A stretch of DNA of 54,701 nt from Paracoccaceae bacterium (GTDB lineage Bacteria; Pseudomonadota; Alphaproteobacteria; Rhodobacterales; Rhodobacteraceae), in assembly GCA_902631295.1 (NCBI GenBank), contig CACOXV010000010.1:1-54701 (forward strand), in the 5' to 3' direction. Below, piece by piece: positions 27,548-36,209 of this stretch. Position 1 is the first letter of the stretch, and every line of letters begins with the position of its first letter. The notes beneath the pieces are model-generated. The model made no database searches and was not told the origin of the DNA. It saw nothing but the letters and a program-made list of their open reading frames with translations. The position numbers and the translations under genes are program-made.

Positions 27548-27931
27548 CTAACTCAACATTCCAATAATAATAACAATCCATGCAGATCCAACTCCTAAAG
27601 CAGATAGGGCTACAGCAGCGCTAGCTGTATCCTTAGCATGTTTAGCTAGGTCTCTCTTATCTTTAGAAATATCGTCAACAACTCGTTCTATAGCAGTATT
27701 CATGCATTCCATTGCAAGAACAAAAATTCCTCCCATAATTAATAACGACCTTTCAGAGACTGATATCGGTAATGCAATGGCCGTAATCACAGAAATCGCA
27801 TTCGCAAAAACCCATTGATAGACACTTCTTTCAGTGATCAAGACGTGGCAAAAACCCTCCCAGGACCATACTGCCCTTTGCCTAACGTGATTGAGTATCC
27901 TAAAAATGATTGTAGCCCACCTATACGACAA
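27548..27931 (-). CDS. dgkA: Diacylglycerol kinase
   Basis: Small trimeric inner-membrane enzyme (127 residues, three helices) that phosphorylates diacylglycerol to phosphatidic acid, recycling lipid left from membrane-derived glycan synthesis. The signature ECMNTAIERVVDDIS (about residues 75-89) with the catalytic Glu and Asn, and a conserved AKDTASAAV segment behind it, are intact; an N-terminal FRILNHVRQRAVWSWEGF precedes the first helix. It starts 16 bp after ispG and may be read from the same message. Confidence 0.94.
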   Translation of the reverse strand: MSYRWATIIFRILNHVRQRAVWSWEGFCHVLITERSVYQWVFANAISVITAIALPISVSERSLLIMGGIFVLAMECMNTAIERVVDDISKDKRDLAKHAKDTASAAVALSALGVGSAWIVIIIGMLS

Positions 27932-27947
27932 GTGATTTATATAAAGA

Positions 27948-29063
27948 CTAAACTTTTTCTTCTGAGCTGATCTCTAATGCTTTTTGTTCAACTAATTCTA
28001 CGATGTGATCAATCATTTTTGTGTTATCTATTCTGTGGTCCTGCTTACCAGCCCAATAGACCATACCATTCCCAGCACCACCGCCAGTAAAGCCTACATC
28101 AGTCATAAGAGCCTCACCAGGGCCATTTACTACGCAACCTATTATCGACAAGCTCATCGGTGTTTTTATGTGCTCGAGTTTTTTTTCTAAAATTTCGACT
28201 GTTTTAATAACGTCGAAGCCTTGCCTAGCACACGATGGGCAAGAAATTATGTTTACTCCCCGATGTCTCAGACCAAGTGATTTAAGGATTTCATATCCTA
28301 CTTTAACTTCTTGCACCGGATCAGCTGATAATGAAACACGAATTGTATCGCCTACTCCCATCCATAGTAAACTTCCAAGCCCAATTGATGATTTGATTGT
28401 TCCACTAGTTAAGCCACCAGCTTCAGTAATTCCAAGATGGATGGGCGCATCTGTTGCTTCAGCAAGTGCGTGATAGGCTGCCGCTGCCATAAAAACGTCT
28501 GAAGCCTTACAGCTTATTTTAAATTCGTGAAAATCATTATCTTGAAGAATTTTTATATGATCCAAGCCACTTTCGACCATTGCATCAGGACACGGCTCGC
28601 CATATTTTTCGAGTAGGTGTTTTTCTAATGAACCTGCATTGACACCTATGCGGATAGCACACCTATTGTTTTTAGCCGCTTTTATCACCTCTTTTACCCG
28701 CTTTTCTGACCCAATATTACCAGGGTTGATCCTTAGACAAGCTGCGCCGGCTTCTGCAGACTCAATGCCCCTTTTATAGTGAAAATGAATATCGGCGACT
28801 ATTGGCACGGGGCTGTTTTCTACAATTTCCTTTAGCGCGGCGCTGCTTGCTTCATCTGGCACCGAAACGCGAACTAAATCTGCGCCAGCCTCAGCTGCGG
28901 CTGTTATTTGGTTTAAGGTTGCTTTTACATCGGTTGTATCTGTATTCGTCATAGTTTGCACCGATATTGGTGCATCCCCACCTATTGCAACATTGCCTAC
29001 ATTTATTTGTCTAGAACGCCTTCTTTCTATATTGCGCCATGGACGAACATGGTTGATAGACAT
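27948..29063 (-). CDS. ispG: 4-hydroxy-3-methylbut-2-enyl diphosphate synthase
   Basis: 4Fe-4S enzyme of the non-mevalonate isoprenoid pathway (371 residues), converting MEcPP to HMBPP. The N-terminal TIM barrel carries [19 protein letters not shown]-like residues and [17 protein letters not shown]. The cluster ligands are [14 protein letters not shown] and [10 protein letters not shown], plus the conserved Glu. Length is normal for the bacterial short form. It lies 69 bp downstream of the RodZ-like gene on the same strand, a gene order also common elsewhere in proteobacteria. Confidence 0.97.
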   Translation of the reverse strand: MSINHVRPWRNIERRRSRQINVGNVAIGGDAPISVQTMTNTDTTDVKATLNQITAAAEAGADLVRVSVPDEASSAALKEIVENSPVPIVADIHFHYKRGIESAEAGAACLRINPGNIGSEKRVKEVIKAAKNNRCAIRIGVNAGSLEKHLLEKYGEPCPDAMVESGLDHIKILQDNDFHEFKISCKASDVFMAAAAYHALAEATDAPIHLGITEAGGLTSGTIKSSIGLGSLLWMGVGDTIRVSLSADPVQEVKVGYEILKSLGLRHRGVNIISCPSCARQGFDVIKTVEILEKKLEHIKTPMSLSIIGCVVNGPGEALMTDVGFTGGGAGNGMVYWAGKQDHRIDNTKMIDHIVELVEQKALEISSEEKV

Positions 29064-29132
29064 ACTATTCCCCGAATGTTACAAATTCTATAATTATAAG
29101 GCTAAGACTAAGTTACGATTCTAGCAAGGCAC

Positions 29133-30365
29133 CTATTGATCTACTGATTTAATAGTTAAATTGTCTGATTGTAGGTCGGCTACCAACTTTTGCAAATCTG
29201 GGTCACCTTTTATTTGTGCCGGCTCATAACTCGCTATTATAGATTTAGCGTCCAACGCAATATTTTTCACAACATTCACCCCCTTGCCGGCAGGACCGTA
29301 TAAAACTCCGTCTATTGCCATATACACGAATCCAGACATACCAGCCAATAGTTTAGGTGGCCTCTCAGTTTGAGGAAGGGCAAACTCTGATCCTGGTTGC
29401 ATCAAATTTTTGTAGATCACAGATCCGTCAGCAGCGATAATTTCTATCCAAGCTTCTTTTGAAGTAATTAATGTTACTACGGGAGAAGTGTCTACCGATA
29501 CTTTTGGAAAGTTTGTTTGTAGCTTTTCATCCTCAGAATTTTTTTTGGGTATTAAAGCCGAAATGATCTCTTCTATTCCAATTTCGTCGCTTGATGGAAT
29601 TGGCGCAAACAAACCAAATTGATTTGGGTCTAATTTAGATATTGGTTCATCTCTTGCAACAATTACTGGTTGGTCTAGGGCAGTTGATCTATAAATTCTA
29701 TTGATCCGAGATGAGCCTTCTTTTGATCCGCCTGATTGTGTAAGCATAAGATTGCTTGTAATATCTAAGGCGGTAGGCAGGTTTTGAAGCTCGGTGAGTA
29801 CTACTGGTTGGCTTTCGGTAGGAGTTAAGTCAACTTTTTGTATTTCCTGAAAAAACGACCAAGCTCCATACCCTAGTGCTGAAACTAGTGCTATTGTTAC
29901 GCAAAGTGAGCCAACTGCGCCTGGCTCTATATTTTCATACCACTTTTTTTGCTTAGGGAGATAGGCCGTTGTCGGTGTTATGAATAGACTATCTTCAGTT
30001 TTTTGGCTGTACCTTTTTTTCTCTTGTGGCTCAGTCGATTTTGCCATTCCATGCATGGTTTGGAAACCACTTTCATTACAAAAAAGTTCGTAAATTATGT
30101 CTGGATCTAGCTCAAGATAGCGGGCATACGACTTAACGGAACCAGCAATGAAACCCTGAGACTCAAATACTGTTGGATCACAGTTTTCTATTGCAGCTAT
30201 ATAATTCGTTTTAATCTTGAGTTCTTTTTCTACATCAAGCAAAGATTTGCCCAAAGTAGCCCGTTCACCCCGCAAAATGTCACCCAGACGAAATTCATAA
30301 TCATCGAAACCCTTTGGATGCTTTGTTTGAGAAAGTTCGCTTTGTTTAGGCTCTCGCCACTTCAT
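29133..30365 (-). CDS. RodZ-like helix-turn-helix membrane protein
   Basis: A 410-residue protein with a cytoplasmic Xre-type helix-turn-helix near the start (LGDILRGERATLGKSLLDVE, about residues 27-90, ending YLELDPDII), a single membrane helix at about 150-170 (VGSLCVTIALVSALGYGAW), a long low-complexity periplasmic linker, and a C-terminal DUF4115 domain (AWIEIIAADGSVIYKNLMQP, GMSGFVYMAIDG). This is the RodZ layout, which links MreB to the cell-wall machinery. Its place next to ispG matches the rodZ-ispG order of many proteobacteria. Confidence 0.88.
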   Translation of the reverse strand: MKWREPKQSELSQTKHPKGFDDYEFRLGDILRGERATLGKSLLDVEKELKIKTNYIAAIENCDPTVFESQGFIAGSVKSYARYLELDPDIIYELFCNESGFQTMHGMAKSTEPQEKKRYSQKTEDSLFITPTTAYLPKQKKWYENIEPGAVGSLCVTIALVSALGYGAWSFFQEIQKVDLTPTESQPVVLTELQNLPTALDITSNLMLTQSGGSKEGSSRINRIYRSTALDQPVIVARDEPISKLDPNQFGLFAPIPSSDEIGIEEIISALIPKKNSEDEKLQTNFPKVSVDTSPVVTLITSKEAWIEIIAADGSVIYKNLMQPGSEFALPQTERPPKLLAGMSGFVYMAIDGVLYGPAGKGVNVVKNIALDAKSIIASYEPAQIKGDPDLQKLVADLQSDNLTIKSVDQ

Positions 30366-30465
30366 TTCTTATCCAACCAGTAAAACTCTGCAATCGATTC
30401 GCAATTTACGTGCCAAATATCTAACACAATTACTGAATATTGCACATATACGCTGGATCGCAGAT

Positions 30466-31689
30466 CTAAGCAGAGAGTTCAGTCCTATTAAGTGCACAAT
30501 GAGACCATAGTTCATTCATTACATCCACCAAATAGTCAATTTCCTTGGAGCCGTGGACAGGAGACGGCGTAAAGCGCAACCTTTCGGTTCCTCTTGGTAC
30601 GGTTGGAAAATTTATAGGCTGCACGTAAATTCTGTGGTTCACCAATAAAAGATCTGAAAGTTTCTTTGTATGTATCGGGTTCCCTACAATCACTGGAACG
30701 ATATGTGAACCGTGGTCAATAATTGGCAATCCCAAACCTCTTAAACGCATTTTTAAAATTTTTGCATTTAATTGGTGCTTGTCCCGGATTTCTTGATTAT
30801 CTTTCAAATACCGAACAGACGCTAGAGCACCGGCCGCCAATGTTGGAGCAAGTGATGTAGTGAAAATAAAGCCTGGGGCATAACTTCTGATAGCATCACA
30901 GATTTTCGCGCTCGATGATATGTATCCACCCATTACTCCATAAGCCTTTGCGAGGGTTCCGTTAATTATATCAATTCGATCCATTAGGTTTTCTTTTTGA
31001 GCAACACCTGCACCCGTCGCCCCATACATTCCAACAGCGTGAACTTCGTCAAGATACGTCATTGCTGCGAACTCTTCTGCTAAGTCACAAATTTCTTGTA
31101 TAGGTGCAAAGTCCCCGTCCATCGAGTAAATCGACTCAAATGCTATCAATTTTGGTGCAGATCGATCCTCCTCCTCCAAGAGTTGGCGGAGATGATTCAT
31201 ATCATTATGTCTAAAAATTCGTTTTTCACCACCATTTCTTCTAATTCCCTCTATCATAGAGGCATGGTTTAGTTCGTCCGAATATATTATCAGATTAGGA
31301 AGTAATTTTGCTAAAGTAGAGAGCGTTGCATCATTTGCGATGTATGCACTTGTAAAAAGCAAAGCAGATTCTTTTGCATGAAGGCTAGCTAGCTCTCTTT
31401 CAAGTTCTTTATGATAAATAGTTGTCCCAGAAATATTTCTAGTGCCACCTGAACCAGCACCAGCATCGTCTAGAGCTTCATGCATGGCATCTAGTACTGT
31501 GCTATTCTGCCCCATCCCTAAATAATCATTTCCACACCAAACGGTTACTTTTTTGAACTGGCCACTTGGGGTCTTCCATAAAGCGTAAGGAAAATTTCCG
31601 CGTTCACGTTCTATATCTATAAATGTTCTATATCTGCCTTCATCATGTAAAAGTCTTATAGACGCTTCAATTTGGTCTTCATAATTCAT
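30466..31689 (-). CDS. hemA: 5-aminolevulinate synthase
   Basis: PLP enzyme (407 residues) that condenses glycine and succinyl-CoA to start haem synthesis by the C4 (Shemin) route, typical of Alphaproteobacteria. The Schiff-base lysine is Lys248 in [13 protein letters not shown], the same number as in the Rhodobacter capsulatus enzyme. Also visible are [17 protein letters not shown] and [13 protein letters not shown] with the PLP-binding Asp. In GTLAKAYG, alanine replaces the more usual glycine before the lysine. I see no Fnr box in the 300 bp upstream. Confidence 0.97.
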   Translation of the reverse strand: MNYEDQIEASIRLLHDEGRYRTFIDIERERGNFPYALWKTPSGQFKKVTVWCGNDYLGMGQNSTVLDAMHEALDDAGAGSGGTRNISGTTIYHKELERELASLHAKESALLFTSAYIANDATLSTLAKLLPNLIIYSDELNHASMIEGIRRNGGEKRIFRHNDMNHLRQLLEEEDRSAPKLIAFESIYSMDGDFAPIQEICDLAEEFAAMTYLDEVHAVGMYGATGAGVAQKENLMDRIDIINGTLAKAYGVMGGYISSSAKICDAIRSYAPGFIFTTSLAPTLAAGALASVRYLKDNQEIRDKHQLNAKILKMRLRGLGLPIIDHGSHIVPVIVGNPIHTKKLSDLLLVNHRIYVQPINFPTVPRGTERLRFTPSPVHGSKEIDYLVDVMNELWSHCALNRTELSA

Positions 31690-31989
31690 TATTTATTCTT
31701 CCAATTGGGTCGTTTGAAAGTGCTCCAACAAACATTCCTTCCGTCAACATATTCATAATGTAAAATATGTCAAAGAATTATTAACTTAAAAGAATAAATA
31801 GCAGGAGTTTACAAAGAAGCTAGATAAAAAATGGTCCTGATTGACGCATGTGAGACAGCAAGTAGTTCCTTTATCAAGATAGTTGAGTTTATATTAGTTT
31901 CGTACGATGTTGAAAACTATAATTTTAAAAGTTTAAATTTAATTTAACACTATAAACTTTATACCAGTTAAGAAAAGTTCGGATCTACG
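31690..31989. other. Gene-free divergent gap between hemA and the dehalogenase-like gene
   Basis: Exactly 300 bp, very AT-rich, between divergent genes, so it must hold both promoters. A TTGACA on the minus strand (about 31775-31780) points to hemA but lacks a good -10 at normal spacing. No open frame, hairpin or repeat of note. Confidence 0.5.
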
Positions 31990-32859
31990 ATGTTTCCAAA
32001 ATTTACCAAAAAGCGCTTAATTACAGAAGAATGTGAAATATTTTTTGTTGAAAAGGGTAAAGGGATCCCAGTCGTGCTTCTCCATGGGTTTCCTCAAACC
32101 CATTCTATGTGGGCTGATGTTGCTCCCTTATTTCCAGATACCTATCATGTCATTTGTCCTGATTTACGTGGCTACGGTCAATCAAGTAAACCAGTGGGTT
32201 ATGAGAATTATACTTTTCGCAATATGGCAAATGATGTGATCTCCATTCTAAAATATCTGAATGTTGAAAAAAAAGCCCATATTATCGGTCATGACCGGGG
32301 TGCGAGAGTTGCATACAGGCTAGCTATCGATCACCCAGAGTTAGTTTCTTCAGTCATGTTTATGGATATTGTACCAACCCAAATAGTATTTGCTGAGCTA
32401 TCTGCTTCACTGGCATTTTCGTATTATCATTGGTTTTTCTTATCCCAACCTTACCCGGTTCCAGAAAGTATGATACGAAAAGAGCCTGATAGCTTTTACA
32501 GTAGTTGTTTGCAAGGATGGGGCGCGACTACCAAAAGTTCATTTTCAAAAAACCAAATAATAGAGTACAGAAACAGCTGGAGAAATGAGGACTGCATACG
32601 CGCAATGTGTGATGATTACCGGGCAGCGTACCACATAGATCAGTATGATGAAGCTAATGACGGTCAGTCCCCAATAAAAGTGCGATTTGCCGCTGTGTGG
32701 GGTAAAGATGGTATTATGGCAAAAACTTTTGATATGAAGAAGATTTGGAAATCTGAAGGTAAATTTTATTCAGGTATAGAAATGCCGGGCGGTCATTTTT
32801 TTATTGATCAATTCCCTTTAGAAACCTTCAGGGTTATTGATAATTTTATTAAGGCATAG
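31990..32859 (+). CDS. Haloacetate (fluoroacetate) dehalogenase-like hydrolase
   Basis: Alpha/beta hydrolase of 289 residues with every residue class known from fluoroacetate dehalogenases: oxyanion loop LLHGFPQTHSMW, nucleophile Asp102 in GHDRGAR with the carboxylate-binding Arg103 and Arg106, Asp126 (FMDIVPT), the halide pocket His147-Trp148 (YYHWFF) and Tyr210 (CDDYRAAYHID), and base His269 (GGHFFIDQ). An aspartate nucleophile also fits haloalkane dehalogenases and epoxide hydrolases, but the two arginines and the His-Trp pair favour 2-haloacids. The actual substrate is unproven. It converges on a DsbA-like gene. Confidence 0.82.
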   Translation: MFPKFTKKRLITEECEIFFVEKGKGIPVVLLHGFPQTHSMWADVAPLFPDTYHVICPDLRGYGQSSKPVGYENYTFRNMANDVISILKYLNVEKKAHIIGHDRGARVAYRLAIDHPELVSSVMFMDIVPTQIVFAELSASLAFSYYHWFFLSQPYPVPESMIRKEPDSFYSSCLQGWGATTKSSFSKNQIIEYRNSWRNEDCIRAMCDDYRAAYHIDQYDEANDGQSPIKVRFAAVWGKDGIMAKTFDMKKIWKSEGKFYSGIEMPGGHFFIDQFPLETFRVIDNFIKA

Positions 32860-32882
32860 GGTTTAGAGAACAAAACGCTTGA

Positions 32883-33632
32883 TTATTTATTATGTACAGC
32901 CTCAGCCACTTGTAATAGTACATCCAACGGTACAAATCCGCGTAATACTTGTTCTCCTATAATAAATGTTGGCGTTCCACTTATCTGTAGTTTTTTTGCT
33001 AATTCGCTAGTTTGAGAAATTTCCTGCAAAACGGGCTCAGATTCCATAGCTGTAAAAAGCTCCTCAGGATCTAGTTGCAATTCTTTTGCAATTCTCCGCA
33101 GGTAGGCTTCACTTGGGTCGGCAGTAAGGGTCAACAGTATGTCGTGAACAAATTTATAGTCTTCTGGTCCGCCAATATTTTTTACGGCTATAGCAAATTT
33201 TGAGCTGATAAGTGACGCTTCACCTAAAATAGGGAATTCTTTTACAACAAATCGAATGTTTCTATCTGTTTTGAGGAATTCCCGAACTATCTCAGAGGCC
33301 TTACGGCAATAGCCACATTTATAATCCACAAACTCTACTAGGGAAATATCACCGTCTGGGTTGCCTCCGACATAAGAATAATTATCGTAAAATATTTCAT
33401 TGAAATTGGACTTGATTTGGTCTTTGTCTTCTTGAATCTCCAGTGCTGCTTCCCGCTTTCTTACCAGATCAGCTGCTTCAAAAATTATATCTGGATTTTC
33501 AAGAATGTATCGCCTTATTTCTTTTTGAAACGTTTCTCGATCTTCATTTGTCATATTGTTTAAGTCAAATGCAATAGATATTGAGCTAAAGGGTAAGAAA
33601 CACAGTAAGACAATTAATAATTTATTAATCAT
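32883..33632 (-). CDS. Periplasmic DsbA-family thiol oxidoreductase
   Basis: Exported thioredoxin-fold protein of 249 residues. The start is set at 33632 because it gives a clean signal peptide (MINKLLIVLLCFLPFSSISI, then AF); an upstream ATG adds 15 polar residues. The redox pair is Cys106 and Cys109 (DYKCGYCRKA), and the cis-proline loop is SGTPTFIIG. The N-terminal helical region (about 25-85) resembles the Com1/BdbD/ScsC group, so disulfide formation or isomerisation in the periplasm is likely. It has no operon partners. Confidence 0.88.
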   Translation of the reverse strand: MINKLLIVLLCFLPFSSISIAFDLNNMTNEDRETFQKEIRRYILENPDIIFEAADLVRKREAALEIQEDKDQIKSNFNEIFYDNYSYVGGNPDGDISLVEFVDYKCGYCRKASEIVREFLKTDRNIRFVVKEFPILGEASLISSKFAIAVKNIGGPEDYKFVHDILLTLTADPSEAYLRRIAKELQLDPEELFTAMESEPVLQEISQTSELAKKLQISGTPTFIIGEQVLRGFVPLDVLLQVAEAVHNK

Positions 33633-33843
33633 AGTTCTAAACTTATATAAATTGAAATTTGCATCAGTTAAAATCAAATCTATAATTTGTTATCAAGTAA
33701 TTTTGACATTTGAGCCCTAGGATATAACCAATTATAACTATATCAAATAATCTTCTGAACTCACCATCTTTATACTTAATATTTTTTTAGGTATATAAAA
33801 ATGCCTATGATTAAAATTTTAACTTGAGATTTTGGTATAATAA

Positions 33844-34995
33844 ATGAAAAACTCTGTTCGTGGATCAGTCGACCCCTTTATTGTAATGGACGTTATGGAG
33901 GCTGCTAGTAACAAAGAAAAATCTGGGTATGAAGTTATACATCTAGAAGTTGGGCAGCCTGGAACTTCGGCCCCTAAAATGGCCGCTGAGAGCGTGAAAA
34001 ATAAAATCTCGAAGTCTACAATGGGTTACACCGTAGCCCTTGGTATTCCGGAACTGAGGGAAAAAATAGCGGATTTATATTTGCGATGGTATAATATCCA
34101 GGTTGAACCGGAAAGAATTATAGTAACTCCTGGATCTTCAGGCGCGTTTATACTTACATTTACAGGGCTTTTTGATGTTGGTGATACGGTAGGCGTAGGG
34201 TCACCTGGTTATCCAAGTTACAGACAAATTCTAAAAGCGCTCAGTCTAAATACTAGCATAATTAAGACATTCAATAATAACAAATTTCAGCCAGTGGCAG
34301 CCGACATTATTAATAATAGTCTTGATGGCTTACTTGTTGCGTCGCCCGCCAATCCAACTGGTTCAATGTTAAATAAATATGATCTCGAAAAATTAATAGA
34401 TGCTTGTAAAATGAAGCAAACGGTTTTCATTAGTGATGAAATCTATCATGGTATTGAGTATGAATCCAAAGCTGTGTCGGCTCTAGAAGTTTCGGATGAT
34501 TGCATTGTTATAAATTCATTTTCAAAATATTTTTCAATGACGGGATGGAGGTTGGGTTGGATAGTCGTTCCTAAAAATCATATTCGACAATTTGAAAGAT
34601 TGGCACAAAATATGTTTATTTGCGCACCGCACATTTCACAAATCGCGGCTTTAGGAGCGCTAGATGCCTCTGATGAATTGAATTTAAATCTCAAAACATA
34701 TGAAGCAAATCGGACCATGTTGATAGAAGAATTACCAAAATTGGGTCTGGAAAACTTTGCCCCACCAGATGGTGCCTTTTACTTTTACATAGACGTTTCA
34801 GAATATACCAATGATAGTGTAAATTTTGCCAAGAGTGTTTTGGATGAGGTGCACGTTGCCGTTACTCCAGGGATTGACTTTGATCCAGAGCGTGGTCGTA
34901 AAACAATTCGTTTGTCATACGCCTGTAGCACTTCGGATCTGAAAGAAGGATTGAAGCGTCTGGAAAAGTTCATGAGTAAATATATAATAAAATGA
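33844..34995 (+). CDS. Class I/II PLP-dependent aminotransferase
   Basis: Fold-type I aminotransferase of 383 residues. The PLP lysine is Lys228 in NSFSKYFSMTGWRLGW; the other cofactor residues are in SPANPTGSM (Asn) and FISDEIYHGIEY (Asp, Tyr); the substrate-binding Arg is in KTIRLSYA near the end. It belongs to the aspartate/aromatic aminotransferase superfamily, but the substrate cannot be fixed. Its stop overlaps the next ATG by 4 bp, so it is probably translated with the cell-wall amidase gene, although no functional link is known. Confidence 0.88.
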   Translation: MKNSVRGSVDPFIVMDVMEAASNKEKSGYEVIHLEVGQPGTSAPKMAAESVKNKISKSTMGYTVALGIPELREKIADLYLRWYNIQVEPERIIVTPGSSGAFILTFTGLFDVGDTVGVGSPGYPSYRQILKALSLNTSIIKTFNNNKFQPVAADIINNSLDGLLVASPANPTGSMLNKYDLEKLIDACKMKQTVFISDEIYHGIEYESKAVSALEVSDDCIVINSFSKYFSMTGWRLGWIVVPKNHIRQFERLAQNMFICAPHISQIAALGALDASDELNLNLKTYEANRTMLIEELPKLGLENFAPPDGAFYFYIDVSEYTNDSVNFAKSVLDEVHVAVTPGIDFDPERGRKTIRLSYACSTSDLKEGLKRLEKFMSKYIIK

Positions 34996-36197
34996 AATTT
35001 TTAAAAACATTATTTTTGTTTTTTTTTTCAATGGTAATTATTGGACTTAAATTCAGCACTATTTCGTTAGTTCAAATTGCAAATGCCTCAAATTTTTCTC
35101 ATGCTTACGAATTCAGATTAAAACTAGATGAGATGGTACCATTCAAGGTCTATAGTTTGAATGATCCAAACAGAATTGTCATAAAGCTCGATACATCGAC
35201 GATAAATTCGCTGGATGATTTAGAAATAAAGAGTTCTCCACTAACGGGAGAGATAAATTTCTTAAAAGATACCGAGGGTTGGTCCGCTATTTCGATTAAA
35301 TTAGAAACTCCGATGAAAGTTCAAAATCTTGCGATGAAACCGCTGAAATTGGATGGTTCTAAAGTTGAGCTGAGCTTTGAGCTATTCGCAATAAATCAAA
35401 AAGAGTTCGATGGGATCGTTAAAATGTTCGGTAATGATATTCATGATGAACGGTTGGTAAATATAAATAAGGATTTCGATTATAATAAAAATAATAAATT
35501 AATTGTTGTTATTGATCCTGGTCACGGTGGCGTGGACCCTGGCGCTCAGATGAAAACCATTCGTGAAGCTGATTTAATGCTCTCTTTGGCTAAGGTGGTA
35601 GCAGAGGAAATAGAACGTCTTGATAATACATCGGTCATTCTGACTAGGACAATTGATGAATTTACGTCTTTGGATGAAAGACTCATGCTAGCAGTTCGAG
35701 TTGGTGCTGACCTTTTTATATCTCTGCACGCTGATACAGTTAAAAAAGGTAAAGCTTCTGGATCAACAGTTTATACTTTATCGCAAGAAGCTTCGGATCA
35801 AGCTAGTGCTAGATTGGCTTCTAGGCATGGAGGAGACGAACTGATTTCCGGTCTAGATCTCACGGGTACTGAAACTGCAATCACATCTGCTTTAATGGGC
35901 CTGTTAAGAAGCGAAAATACCGTTAGGTCTTATGCGTTTTCAGAAGCAATTTTAAAAAACTTAGAAAATTTTAGTATCAAGTTAAATCCAAGACCATTGC
36001 GAAAGGCCAACTTCTCTGTTTTGAAGCTGCCTAGTGTTCCTTCAATTTTGATTGAAACTGGTTTCATGTCAACGAGTTCTGATTTAAAAAACTTGCAAGA
36101 TCGAGATTGGGGTGAGAAATTCGCTTTAGCGATATCTTCGGGAATTTTAGAATGGGTCGCAAAAGATCAATTATTGGCAAACAAAAGAATGCAATGA
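34992..36197 (+). CDS. amiC: N-acetylmuramoyl-L-alanine amidase (AmiA/B/C type)
   Basis: Periplasmic zinc amidase (401 residues) that cuts the peptide from muramic acid during cell separation. It has an N-terminal hydrophobic signal segment (about 5-30), an AMIN domain (about 35-130), then Amidase_3 with the zinc ligands in IDPGHGGVDPGA (His) and EADLML (Glu), FISLHADTV (His) and the catalytic Glu in ILIETGFMS. The symbol is by similarity to the Ami group. It is followed after 12 bp by PBP1A, forming a wall-metabolism pair common in Alphaproteobacteria. Confidence 0.93.
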   Translation: MKFLKTLFLFFFSMVIIGLKFSTISLVQIANASNFSHAYEFRLKLDEMVPFKVYSLNDPNRIVIKLDTSTINSLDDLEIKSSPLTGEINFLKDTEGWSAISIKLETPMKVQNLAMKPLKLDGSKVELSFELFAINQKEFDGIVKMFGNDIHDERLVNINKDFDYNKNNKLIVVIDPGHGGVDPGAQMKTIREADLMLSLAKVVAEEIERLDNTSVILTRTIDEFTSLDERLMLAVRVGADLFISLHADTVKKGKASGSTVYTLSQEASDQASARLASRHGGDELISGLDLTGTETAITSALMGLLRSENTVRSYAFSEAILKNLENFSIKLNPRPLRKANFSVLKLPSVPSILIETGFMSTSSDLKNLQDRDWGEKFALAISSGILEWVAKDQLLANKRMQ

Positions 36198-36209
36198 CGA
36201 ATAAGAGAA

